Positions 1 to 6,959 of a stretch of 9,210 nucleotides of DNA are shown here, in pieces. Position numbers and translations under genes: made by a program. How positions within the stretch are numbered: position 1 is the first letter of the stretch; every line of letters starts with the position of its first letter. Source of the stretch: Sporomusaceae bacterium (GTDB lineage: Bacteria > Bacillota > Negativicutes > DSM-13327); assembly GCA_027492445.1 (NCBI GenBank), contig JAPUES010000187.1:1-9210 (forward strand), in the 5' to 3' direction. The notes under the pieces were generated by a model, which saw nothing but the letters and a program-made list of their open reading frames with translations, did no database searches and had not been told where the DNA came from.

Positions 1-1
1 T

Positions 2-1501
2 TTAGTGCATTGTGATATCAAGCCTCATAATATTCTGATGACCCGGGCTGGGCGTATTAAAGTTACGGATTTTGGTATTGCCAAAGCCGTTAGTTCCGCG
101 ACCATGCAGTACACGTCAACGATTATTGGATCGGTGCATTATTTTTCGCCAGAGCAAGCAAAAGGCGGCGCTGTGGGGGCCAAATCCGATATTTATTCCT
201 TAGGTGTTGTCCTTTATGAAATGCTCACTGGTACAGTTCCTTTTAATGGTGAAACACCCATTAGTATTGCTTTAAAGCACTTGCAGGAAGATCCTCCTCC
301 CATCCGGGAACTCAATCCAGAGGTGCCCCCTTTATTAGAAGCTATTGTTCTTAAGGCGATGGCGAAAGATGTAGATCATCGTTTTAATGATATTAGTGAA
401 ATGATTGTAGATTTAAAATCTGTGCAGAATTATCTTCGTGATGATAATACCCGTCAATTGTCTAGGGGCGATTTTCCTACCCAAGTCCTTCCTAAAATGA
501 CGGAAATGATTGCAAAAACAGCAACAACAGACAAGGGAGCGGGGAATGTTCCTAGCCCATCTGGTGAAAATAAAAAATCAAAGGTTTGGATACTAGGATT
601 GTTAGCATTGCTACTAGTAGGTTTTATGATAGGAGCATTTTTCTCATTTGGTAAGTTTTGGAGTAATAGCGAAGTAACAGTATCCAATGTAGTAGGGAAG
701 CAGGTTGATATTGCCCGCAATATCTTAAGCAACCAAAATTTACGAGTGAGTGAATCAGAAGTTTTTAGTGATAAAATGCCAGCAGGATACGTTATCTCTC
801 AGTATCCTGAAGCAGGAAATGTTGTGAAAGAGCAGAGAATGATTGTTCTTGTTATCAGCAAGGGCGGTGAGGCTACTATTGTTCCTGATTTGCGGGGGTT
901 AAATCGTCGTGATGCGGAACTTAGAATTAAAAATGCAGGACTCGCGGTAGGTAGAGTGGATGAGCAGTTTAGTACAGAAGTTCCTTCAGAAGGAATTATC
1001 AGTCAGCAGCCTCGTTCAGCAACCCAGGTAAATAAAAATACTACAATTGATCTTGTTATTAGTAAAGGGACTGGCCCGCGAAAATTTCCTGTGCCTGATT
1101 TTAGCGGTACACCACTTAGTACCATTGGGGCACAACTGGATAGTTTAAAATTAAAACAAGGTAAGGTAACGGAAGAAGGCAGTGATAAATATCCACCTGG
1201 CACCATTGCCGGACAAACACCTATTGCTGGGGCAGAGGTTTCAGAAGGCATGTCCATTGATTTTATCGTAGCAAAAGCCGCTGTAAATACCGGTAAAAAG
1301 TCAGGAGTACAAGTAACGGTGCCTGAGGGAGCCATTCGGCAAGCTGTGCAGATTATTGTAACCGACGCGAATGGGCGACGCATTGTTTATGAAAATGTTC
1401 ATAAACCAGGTGATAAGATTGAAAAAACCGTTGAGGGTACAGGGCAAGTCAGGATTCAAGTATATAGTAATGGAGTCTTGTTGCAAGAACAAACCCTATA
1501 G
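2..1501 (+). CDS. prkC: PASTA-domain Ser/Thr protein kinase PrkC, 3' part (5' end outside window)
   Basis: Membrane Ser/Thr kinase that senses muropeptides or lipid II and phosphorylates cytoplasmic targets (PrkC/Stk1/PknB family). The reading frame is open from base 2, so the N-lobe and the true start lie upstream. Counting the GTG codon at 5-7 as residue 1, I see the catalytic loop HCDIKPHN (D4, K6, N9), DFG at 22-24, activation-loop threonines 37 and 39, GSVHYFSPEQ at 42-51 and SDIYSLG at 61-67. A juxtamembrane linker leads to one hydrophobic segment at about 194-216. Three extracellular PASTA repeats follow at about 224-287, 290-355 and 359-424, then a beta-rich tail of about 65 residues that could be an Ig-like C-terminal domain. 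The catalytic-loop Arg is Cys here (HCD rather than HRD). Family knowledge: prkC usually follows the phosphatase gene prpC/stp and precedes rsgA, and B. subtilis PrkC phosphorylates RsgA. Confidence 0.95.
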   Translation, partial: LVHCDIKPHNILMTRAGRIKVTDFGIAKAVSSATMQYTSTIIGSVHYFSPEQAKGGAVGAKSDIYSLGVVLYEMLTGTVPFNGETPISIALKHLQEDPPPIRELNPEVPPLLEAIVLKAMAKDVDHRFNDISEMIVDLKSVQNYLRDDNTRQLSRGDFPTQVLPKMTEMIAKTATTDKGAGNVPSPSGENKKSKVWILGLLALLLVGFMIGAFFSFGKFWSNSEVTVSNVVGKQVDIARNILSNQNLRVSESEVFSDKMPAGYVISQYPEAGNVVKEQRMIVLVISKGGEATIVPDLRGLNRRDAELRIKNAGLAVGRVDEQFSTEVPSEGIISQQPRSATQVNKNTTIDLVISKGTGPRKFPVPDFSGTPLSTIGAQLDSLKLKQGKVTEEGSDKYPPGTIAGQTPIAGAEVSEGMSIDFIVAKAAVNTGKKSGVQVTVPEGAIRQAVQIIVTDANGRRIVYENVHKPGDKIEKTVEGTGQVRIQVYSNGVLLQEQTL

Positions 1502-1512
1502 TGGAGGTATAA

Positions 1513-2388
1513 ATGCTAAATGGAGTAATCATAAAAACATATAATAGTTTTTATTATGTACAGACTGCTGAAAAAGTAATTTCTTGTAAATTGCGTGGAC
1601 GTTTTAAAAAAGAACGCTTTTCTCTCTTGGTTGGTGATCAGGTAGAGTATGAGAGCACTGGAGCAGGTAAAGGAATCATCGAAAACATCTTGCCACGCCG
1701 CAGTATGCTGAGAAGACCTATGATTGCTAATATTGATCAAGTTATTCTTACCTTTGCCGCGGTAAATCCTAATATTAATAGGATACTAGTCGATCGTTTT
1801 TTGGTCTTAGGGGAAATGTCTGAGCTAGAGATTGTTCTTTGTATTAATAAAATTGATTTAGCAGACGAACAGGAATTAGAAACTATTGTTGAACAGTATC
1901 GTAGTATTGGGTATAAGGTGATTACCTTATCTGCTAAGGCTGGTACTGGTATCAATGAGTTGCGCTCCATGCTATATGGCAAAATTAGCGTTTTTGCTGG
2001 TCCTTCTGGAGCCGGCAAATCCACCCTTCTCAATACCATTGAAACAGGACTTACGTTAGTGACTGGTGAAGTGAGTGAAAAAATTGGACGTGGTAAGCAC
2101 ACCACTCGTTTTGCAGAATTACTCCCCTTGTCGGGTGGCGGATTTGTCGTTGATACCCCTGGCTTTAGTTTTACAGAGTTTAACGATATAAAACCACAGG
2201 AGCTGATGCATTGTTTTCCTGAAATTTCAGAGTTAACAGCAGGTTGTAAGTTTAACACCTGTATTCATTCAAGAGAACCCCAATGTGCTGTAAAGCAGGC
2301 AGTCAGCGAGGGAAAAATTCTACAGTATCGTTATGACTCTTATCATGAAATATTGGAAGAAATTATTGGGAATAAGAAAGGGTTTTAA
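1513..2388 (+). CDS. rsgA: Ribosome small subunit-dependent GTPase RsgA (YloQ/CpgA/YjeQ)
   Basis: Circularly permuted GTPase that acts late in 30S subunit maturation. The protein has 291 residues, normal for the family. An N-terminal OB-fold (about 1-70) is followed by the G motifs in permuted order: G4 NKID 112-115, G5 SAKAG 140-144, G1 GPSGAGKS 163-170, a switch-I HTTR at 196-199 and G3 DTPG 214-217. The C-terminal zinc knuckle is complete (C245, C250, H252, C258). The ATG has GGAGG at 1503-1507 with five bases of spacing. That site lies just after the prkC stop (TAG 1499-1501), so the two genes are probably co-transcribed and translationally linked. All residues expected for GTP hydrolysis and zinc binding appear intact. 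Confidence 0.97.
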   Translation: MLNGVIIKTYNSFYYVQTAEKVISCKLRGRFKKERFSLLVGDQVEYESTGAGKGIIENILPRRSMLRRPMIANIDQVILTFAAVNPNINRILVDRFLVLGEMSELEIVLCINKIDLADEQELETIVEQYRSIGYKVITLSAKAGTGINELRSMLYGKISVFAGPSGAGKSTLLNTIETGLTLVTGEVSEKIGRGKHTTRFAELLPLSGGGFVVDTPGFSFTEFNDIKPQELMHCFPEISELTAGCKFNTCIHSREPQCAVKQAVSEGKILQYRYDSYHEILEEIIGNKKGF

Positions 2389-2390
2389 CT

Positions 2391-3041
2391 ATGAGCATTA
2401 AAATTGCACCATCCATTCTTTCTGCAGATTTTTCTATATTAGCAGATGAAATACAGAAGGTAGAAGCGGCCGGAGCCGACATGATCCATATTGATATTAT
2501 GGATGGACACTTTGTACCGAATCTTACCTTTGGGCCACCTGTGGTTGCCTCCATCCGTAAAGTGACAAAATTAGTATTTGATGTACATCTTATGGTTAGC
2601 AATCCCCAAGACTTTATTGAACCCTTTGCAAAAGCAGGCGCCGATCTTCTTACCATTCATGTGGAGACGGCACCACATTTACATAGGCTCATACAAAGTG
2701 TTAAGGAACAGGGAATGAAAGTAGGCCTAGCTCTGAATCCTGCTACTTCTTTATCGGTCATTGAAGAAGTGCTCGATGAAGTTGATATGGTGCTCATCAT
2801 GAGCGTTAATCCTGGGTTTGGCGGGCAAAAGTTTATACCCCAGATGTTAGCTAAAATTACTCGTTTGCGCGCGATGATTGCAAAACGCAATTTAGCCGTT
2901 GAAATCCAAGTAGATGGCGGGATTAATGCTAGCATTGCTCGGCAAGTCGTTGCTGCTGGTGCGACGATTTTAGTAGCAGGTTCAGCCATTTATCAATCTG
3001 AAAATATTGAGAAAGCCATTGCTGAAATCCGCGGTACTTGA
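2391..3041 (+). CDS. rpe: Ribulose-phosphate 3-epimerase
   Basis: Interconverts D-ribulose 5-phosphate and D-xylulose 5-phosphate in the cytoplasmic pentose phosphate pathway. The 216-residue TIM barrel has the family signatures: PSILSADF at 7-14, HIDIMDGHFVPN at 33-44, MSVNPGFGGQ at 137-146, VDGGI at 174-178 and AGSAIY at 196-201. Metal and catalytic residues H33, D35, H66 and D175 are present. It starts two bases after the rsgA stop, with an AAAGGG ribosome-binding site (2377-2382) inside the rsgA end, which suggests translational coupling. Its substrate ribulose 5-phosphate also feeds RibB of the riboflavin genes downstream, although the rsgA-rpe pairing is a common Firmicute arrangement in its own right. 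No terminator follows it before the rib promoter. Confidence 0.97.
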   Translation: MSIKIAPSILSADFSILADEIQKVEAAGADMIHIDIMDGHFVPNLTFGPPVVASIRKVTKLVFDVHLMVSNPQDFIEPFAKAGADLLTIHVETAPHLHRLIQSVKEQGMKVGLALNPATSLSVIEEVLDEVDMVLIMSVNPGFGGQKFIPQMLAKITRLRAMIAKRNLAVEIQVDGGINASIARQVVAAGATILVAGSAIYQSENIEKAIAEIRGT

Positions 3042-3047
3042 TTATTT

Positions 3048-3077
3048 TCGACAATACTGGTAACATATATCTATAAT
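3048..3077 (+). promoter_or_regulatory. Sigma-A-type promoter of the riboflavin operon
   Basis: The -10 box TATAAT (3072-3077) matches consensus exactly and the -35 box TCGACA (3048-3053) matches TTGACA at five of six positions, with an 18-base spacer. The predicted start near 3084 lies a few bases before the first riboswitch helix at 3090, as expected for a riboswitch leader. The promoter begins seven bases after the rpe stop. Prediction from sequence only. Confidence 0.75.
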
Positions 3078-3089
3078 TAAATAAGTGAG

Positions 3090-3211
3090 CCTTTGGGGCA
3101 AGGTGAAAAAGAGCAATCTTTTAATTCCTTACCGGCGGTGACTAGCCCGCGAGCCGTATGGCTGATCCGGTGAAATTCCGGAGCCGACAGTATAGTCTGG
3201 ATGGAAAAAGG
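3090..3211 (+). promoter_or_regulatory. FMN riboswitch (RFN element) upstream of ribD
   Basis: Binds flavin mononucleotide and lowers rib operon expression when FMN is abundant. All conserved blocks are visible: GGGGCAAGGTGA (3095-3106), ACCGGCGGTGA (3131-3141), AGCCCGCGAGCC (3144-3155), and the long block from the P5 hairpin through TCTGGATGG (3166-3204). Helices: P1 CCTTT 3090-3094 with AAAGG 3207-3211; P2 around AAGG 3100-3103 with CCTT 3127-3130; P4 AGCC 3152-3155 with GGCT 3160-3163; P5 TCCGG 3166-3170 with CCGGA 3178-3182; P6 GAC 3186-3188 with GTC 3195-3197. The P2 loop carries an extra six-base-pair hairpin with a GCAA tetraloop (3107-3122). The strong terminator downstream indicates control by transcription attenuation. 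Confidence 0.97.
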
Positions 3212-3320
3212 TAGTTGGTAACGTGTATTTGGAGAAATACAACTTTACTAGTTTGAAACTGGTTTATAAACAGTTTCTTAGCAGATTTATTAAGTATTCC
3301 TATTCTCCACGTTCTATGAG

Positions 3321-3363
3321 GCTGCAAAAAAGTGTTATCACTTTTTATGCAGCTTATTTTTTT
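3321..3363 (+). terminator. Intrinsic terminator in the ribD leader (riboswitch off-state)
   Basis: GCTGCAAAAAAGTG (3321-3334) pairs with CACTTTTT (3339-3346) and TGCAGC (3348-3353). This gives a stem of 14 base pairs with one bulged A (3347) and a TTAT loop, followed by TTATTTTTTT (3354-3363). It lies about 110 bases after the FMN aptamer and about 107 bases before the ribD start. It is therefore the obvious expression platform, ending transcription when FMN is bound. I could not find a convincing antiterminator; AAAAAG at the aptamer end (3205-3210) could pair with CTTTTT of the terminator (3341-3346), but this is weak. Confidence 0.9.
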
Positions 3364-3386
3364 CCAGGCTTGGTAATAGCCAGATT

Positions 3387-3423
3387 TTCTTGCTTAGAAT
3401 CATTTCTTGATTCCAAGCAAGGG
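3387..3423 (+). repeat. Strong inverted repeat (hairpin) in the ribD leader after the terminator
   Basis: CTTGCTT (3389-3395) pairs with AAGCAAG (3415-3421), then after one A/C mismatch GAATCA (3397-3402) pairs with TGATTC (3408-3413), around a TTTCT loop. Two G-U pairs can extend the base. There is no T-tract after it, so it is not a terminator on this strand. It would be transcribed only on RNA that has passed the riboswitch terminator. Function unknown. Confidence 0.6.
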
Positions 3424-3428
3424 CAACT

Positions 3429-3452
3429 AAGGCTTGGCTGAGGCCAAGTTTT
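3429..3452 (+). repeat. Hairpin just upstream of the ribD ribosome-binding site
   Basis: CTTGGC (3433-3438) pairs with GCCAAG (3443-3448) around a TGAG loop. Two G-U and two A-T pairs extend the stem to 3429-3452, and the right-hand arm ends in TTTT (3449-3452). It ends four bases before the ribD GGAGGG (3457-3462). It resembles a weak terminator or a structure affecting ribD translation; I cannot tell which. Confidence 0.5.
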
Positions 3453-3469
3453 CTGCGGAGGGATTCATT

Positions 3470-4600
3470 GTGGATGAACAGTATATGCAGCAGGCCCTAA
3501 ACATTGCGTATTATGCCAAGGGACGTACTAGCCCAAACCCAATGGTAGGGGCGATAATCCTTAGTCAAGGACGCATTGTAGGGCAAGGCTGGCATCGAAA
3601 GGCTGGTACGCCCCATGCAGAGGTTCATGCTCTGCAGCAAGCGGGAGAGCTAAGTCAAGGGGCTACCATGTATGTAACCTTAGAGCCCTGTTCTCACCAA
3701 GGGAGGACTGGTCCTTGTGATCAAAGGATTATTGCTGCTGGCATCAAAAAAGTAGTCATTGCCATGACAGATCCTAACCCTCTTGTTGCTGGGCGAGGCA
3801 TTGGAAGATTGAAAGAGGCAGGGATTGAGGTTGTAGAGGGAATTCTAGCTCATGAGGCTGCTCATCTCAATGAAGTGTTTATTAAGTGGATTTCTACTCA
3901 AATGCCTTTTGTGGTCCTAAAAAGCGCTATGTCACTAGATGGGAAAATTGCAGCCCATACAGGACATTCCCAGTGGATTACAGGGCCGAAGGCCCGGGAA
4001 CGTGTTCATCAACTGCGAGATTGTTATGATGCTATTCTGGTGGGAATTGGTACGGTACTTTCGGATAATCCAAACCTAACCACTCGTTTGCCAGCAGGCG
4101 GTAAAAACCCCATTCGTATTATTGTCGACAGCAGGGCAAGAACACCTCTCGATTCCCAAGTGGTTAAGGATGGACTGGCGCCAACGATTATTGTAGTTGC
4201 TCCTGAGGCAGAAAAAACTAAAGTAGATGCCTTACGTGCCTCTGGCGTAGAGGTGTTGGTAATAGAAAAAAATAAAACTGGTGTCGATTTACGTCAGTTA
4301 TGTCAGGTGCTAGGAAAAAGAGAGATTACTAGTATCTTCGTGGAAGGCGGCGCTAGTATAAATGCTTCTTTCTTAGAAGAAAATCTGGTGGATAAGGTTC
4401 AGTGGTTCATTGCTCCGAAGATGATTGGTGGTCATCATGCCCCAGGTCCAGTAGGGGGCCAAGGTGCTGAGAAAGTCACGGATGCCAAGAACCTTGAAGA
4501 TATAAAGATTGAGACTATTGGGGAAGATATATTAATTAGCGCATATTTGCGCAACCGGGAGGGACGAGATGTTTACCGGGCTTGTGGAAGAATTGGGTAA
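3470..4600 (+). CDS. ribD: Bifunctional pyrimidine deaminase/reductase RibD
   Basis: Carries out the second and third steps of the GTP branch of riboflavin synthesis: deamination of the diaminopyrimidine, then NADPH-dependent reduction of the ribosyl side chain. I chose the GTG at 3470 because GGAGGG (3457-3462) sits seven bases before it and the protein then starts MDEQYMQQAL, typical of RibD; a TTG at 3434 lacks such a site. The result is 376 residues, normal for the family. The deaminase domain (about 1-145) has zinc ligands H49, C74 and C83 and catalytic E51 in the HAEVH and PCSHQGRTGPC motifs. The reductase domain (about 146-366) has KSAMSLDGKIA at 151-161 and VEGGASIN at 291-298. It is the first gene after the FMN riboswitch. 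Its last 32 bases overlap the ribE start in another frame. Confidence 0.96.
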   Translation: MDEQYMQQALNIAYYAKGRTSPNPMVGAIILSQGRIVGQGWHRKAGTPHAEVHALQQAGELSQGATMYVTLEPCSHQGRTGPCDQRIIAAGIKKVVIAMTDPNPLVAGRGIGRLKEAGIEVVEGILAHEAAHLNEVFIKWISTQMPFVVLKSAMSLDGKIAAHTGHSQWITGPKARERVHQLRDCYDAILVGIGTVLSDNPNLTTRLPAGGKNPIRIIVDSRARTPLDSQVVKDGLAPTIIVVAPEAEKTKVDALRASGVEVLVIEKNKTGVDLRQLCQVLGKREITSIFVEGGASINASFLEENLVDKVQWFIAPKMIGGHHAPGPVGGQGAEKVTDAKNLEDIKIETIGEDILISAYLRNREGRDVYRACGRIG

Positions 4601-5228
4601 GGTGAAAACCATTGCCCGTGGTGTCAAATCAGTACGTTTAACGGTAGAAGCCAAGAAGGTGACTGGTGATGTGGCAATGGGTGATAGTATTGCTGTCAAT
4701 GGAACCTGCCTTACCGTTGTCGAGTATACTGAAAAATGGTTTACAGCTGATGTAATGCCAGAGACCGTGGATAGTACGGTGCTGGCAAGTCTAAAAATCG
4801 GTGATACTGTGAATTTAGAGCGCACTTTACGCGTTGGTGATCGTTTTGGCGGTCATATTGTCAGCGGACATATTGATGGAGTGGGATCTATTAGCAAAAA
4901 AGAAGCCAATGATAATGCTATTATTATAAAAATAACGGCTGGCCCTGAGGTTATGCGCTATATTGTAAAAAAAGGATCCATCGCTATCGATGGTGTTAGT
5001 TTGACCGTTGTCGACTATGATAGTGATTGGTTTACTGTCTCTCTCATTCCTCACAGTGCGGCCATGACCACCCTAGGCTTTAAAAAAATGGGGGATGCCG
5101 TAAATTTAGAGGCGGATGTGATAGGGAAATATGTGGAAAAGTTACTAGGGATACCTTCGTCCCAAACACCAAGCAAGAGCAAAAGTATTGGGATGAATTT
5201 TTTAGAAGAACATGGTTTTACAAGATAA
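4569..5228 (+). CDS. ribE: Riboflavin synthase, alpha subunit
   Basis: Dismutates two molecules of 6,7-dimethyl-8-ribityllumazine to riboflavin and the diaminopyrimidine, the last step of the pathway; it usually acts as a trimer. The 219 residues show the two tandem lumazine-binding barrels: the first from MFTGLVEELG at residue 1 with AVNGTCLTV at 42-50, the second from about residue 95 (GGHIVSGHIDG) with AIDGVSLTVV at 129-138. A C-terminal helix follows. The ATG lies inside the end of ribD, with GGGAGGG (4557-4563) five bases before it, so ribE translation is probably coupled to ribD. The gene is called ribE in B. subtilis-style naming and ribC in E. coli. Confidence 0.96.
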   Translation: MFTGLVEELGKVKTIARGVKSVRLTVEAKKVTGDVAMGDSIAVNGTCLTVVEYTEKWFTADVMPETVDSTVLASLKIGDTVNLERTLRVGDRFGGHIVSGHIDGVGSISKKEANDNAIIIKITAGPEVMRYIVKKGSIAIDGVSLTVVDYDSDWFTVSLIPHSAAMTTLGFKKMGDAVNLEADVIGKYVEKLLGIPSSQTPSKSKSIGMNFLEEHGFTR

Positions 5229-5254
5229 TAATCGTTGATTTTGGAGGTAGCATA

Positions 5255-6463
5255 ATGAAATTTAATACCATTGAAGAAGCCATTGAAGATATTAAAAATG
5301 GTAAAATCATTGTTGTCGTTGATGATGAAGACCGAGAAAATGAAGGGGATTTATTGATGGCCGCGGATCAAGTAACGCCGGAAGCGATTAACTTTATGGC
5401 GACTTTTGGACGAGGGCTGATTTGTATGCCCATCATTGGTTCACGCTTAGATGAACTAGGGATTGGTGCTATGGTATGTGATAATACGGATAATCATTGT
5501 ACTGCTTTTACCGTATCGGTGGATGCAGATACAACGACAACAGGAATATCCGCTCATGAGCGTTCGGATACCATTCGCACTCTGCTTGATGCAAATACCA
5601 AACCAGATAATTTAAGACGACCTGGGCATATCTTTCCTCTCAGGTCTGTTGAGGGAGGGGTACTAAGGCGCGCTGGTCATACGGAAGCTGCTGTTGATTT
5701 AGCAAAATTGGCTGGAGCTTATCCTGCTGGTGTTATTTGTGAAATCATGAATGAAGATGGTTCCATGGCGAGAGTACCTGATTTGGTAGACTTTGTTGCT
5801 AAGCATAACCTGAAAATGATTACCATTGCTGATTTAATTAAATATCGTAAGGCAAATGAAAAATTTGTAACCCGTGGTGCCAAGACGACAATGCCTACCC
5901 AATATGGGAAATTTAACTTAATTGCCTATGAAAGCGAGCTTGACAATCAATGTCACATTGCCTTAGTTAAGGGTGATGTGGCAGGCAAAGAAAATGTATT
6001 AGTACGTATTCACTCGGAATGTTTAACCGGAGATGTTTTTGGCTCATTACGTTGTGATTGCGGGGAACAATTGGCAAAGGCTTTAAAACGTATTGACCAG
6101 GAAGAAGTTGGCGTACTGGTGTATATGCGCCAAGAAGGTCGGGGGATTGGTCTTGCCAATAAGATGCGTGCCTATGCACTCCAAGATCAAGGTAAGGATA
6201 CAGTAGAAGCAAATGAAATATTAGGCTTTGCGCCAGATTTACGAGACTATGGGATTGGCGCTCAAATATTAGTAGATCTAGGCCTTACCAGCATTCGGTT
6301 ATTAACGAACAATCCTAAAAAACGAGCTGGACTGGAAGGCTATGGACTTAAAATTACCGAACGCGTTCCAGTAGAAGTTAAGGCCAATCAATTTAATCAA
6401 CGTTATTTATCAATCAAAAAATCTAAATTAGGGCATATGCTCAAACAAGATGGGGAGGAATAA
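5255..6463 (+). CDS. ribBA: Bifunctional 3,4-dihydroxy-2-butanone-4-phosphate synthase / GTP cyclohydrolase II
   Basis: Supplies both starting compounds of riboflavin synthesis: the N-terminal half converts ribulose 5-phosphate to dihydroxybutanone phosphate and formate, and the C-terminal half opens GTP. The fusion is 402 residues, the usual size. The RibB half (about 1-200) has DDEDRENEGDL at 23-33, TGISAHERSD at 96-105 and RRAGHTEAAVDLA at 138-150. The RibA half (about 203-400) has the zinc cysteines C256, C267 and C269 and the GTP-binding MRQEGRGIGL at 291-300, followed by a standard C-terminal region with NNPKK at 342-346. Neither half shows a lost catalytic motif, so both activities are expected. 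GGAGG at 5243-5247 stands seven bases before the ATG, 26 bases after ribE. Confidence 0.97.
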   Translation: MKFNTIEEAIEDIKNGKIIVVVDDEDRENEGDLLMAADQVTPEAINFMATFGRGLICMPIIGSRLDELGIGAMVCDNTDNHCTAFTVSVDADTTTTGISAHERSDTIRTLLDANTKPDNLRRPGHIFPLRSVEGGVLRRAGHTEAAVDLAKLAGAYPAGVICEIMNEDGSMARVPDLVDFVAKHNLKMITIADLIKYRKANEKFVTRGAKTTMPTQYGKFNLIAYESELDNQCHIALVKGDVAGKENVLVRIHSECLTGDVFGSLRCDCGEQLAKALKRIDQEEVGVLVYMRQEGRGIGLANKMRAYALQDQGKDTVEANEILGFAPDLRDYGIGAQILVDLGLTSIRLLTNNPKKRAGLEGYGLKITERVPVEVKANQFNQRYLSIKKSKLGHMLKQDGEE

Positions 6464-6466
6464 ATC

Positions 6467-6931
6467 ATGGTAAAAGTTTTTGAAGGACAATTAGTATCAG
6501 AAGGGTTAAAAATAGGTATTATAGTAGCAAGGTTTAATGAATTTATTAATAGTAAACTACTAGGCGGTGCTTTAGATGGCTTGAAGCGTCATGGCGTCAA
6601 GGAAGAAGATATTGCTATCGCTTGGGTTCCTGGTGCTTTTGAGATTCCATTAGTAGCGCAAAAAATGGCGGAAAGCAAAAAATACGATGCTGTAATTTGC
6701 TTAGGAACAGTAATTCGGGGCAGTACCACTCATTATGATTATGTATGTTCAGAAGTATCAAAAGGAGTAGCACATGTAGGTATGGCGACAGGTGTTCCTA
6801 CGATTTTTGGTGTGCTGACGACAGAAAGCATTGAACAAGCTATTGAACGAGCTGGTACCAAAGCTGGTAACAAAGGTTTTGAAGCGGCGGTTACTGCTAT
6901 TGAAATGGCTAACTTGCTTAAAAATATTTAA
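6467..6931 (+). CDS. ribH: 6,7-dimethyl-8-ribityllumazine synthase
   Basis: Condenses dihydroxybutanone phosphate (from RibBA) with the ribitylamino-pyrimidine to give lumazine, the RibE substrate; the family often forms 60-mer capsids. At 154 residues it has the normal length. Motifs: VARFNEFI at 20-27, WVPGAFEIP at 53-61, GTVIRGSTTHYDYV at 80-93 with catalytic H89, and GVLTTE at 115-120. GGAGG (6454-6458) lies inside the end of ribBA, the gap between the two genes is only three bases, and the start is unambiguous. This is the last recognised riboflavin enzyme in the operon. Confidence 0.97.
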   Translation: MVKVFEGQLVSEGLKIGIIVARFNEFINSKLLGGALDGLKRHGVKEEDIAIAWVPGAFEIPLVAQKMAESKKYDAVICLGTVIRGSTTHYDYVCSEVSKGVAHVGMATGVPTIFGVLTTESIEQAIERAGTKAGNKGFEAAVTAIEMANLLKNI

Positions 6932-6939
6932 AAAAGTAA

Positions 6940-6959
6940 AATATTTCCAGGGAAATATT
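6940..6959 (+). repeat. Perfect inverted repeat between ribH and the phosphoesterase gene
   Basis: AATATTTCC (6940-6948) and GGAAATATT (6951-6959) are perfect complements separated by AG, giving a short hairpin with a practical loop of four bases (CAGG). It sits nine bases after the ribH stop and directly abuts the ribosome-binding site GGGAG (6960-6964) of the next gene. The T-run after it is poor, so at best it is a weak terminator. An RNA-processing or protein-binding site is equally possible. Confidence 0.55.

Noticed and set aside
454..1492. Minus-strand open frames opposite prkC
   Set aside because: They are antisense to well-conserved kinase-linker and PASTA coding sequence, have no recognisable domains, and no start signals.
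3223..3441. A 72-residue open frame on the plus strand in the ribD leader
   Set aside because: It runs through the riboswitch linker, terminator and hairpins, has no ribosome-binding site, and its protein has no recognisable features; the DNA is explained by RNA structure.
3434..3469. A TTG start for ribD 12 codons upstream
   Set aside because: It lies within a hairpin, lacks a ribosome-binding site, and the added residues are not typical of RibD; GTG at 3470 has GGAGGG at the right distance.
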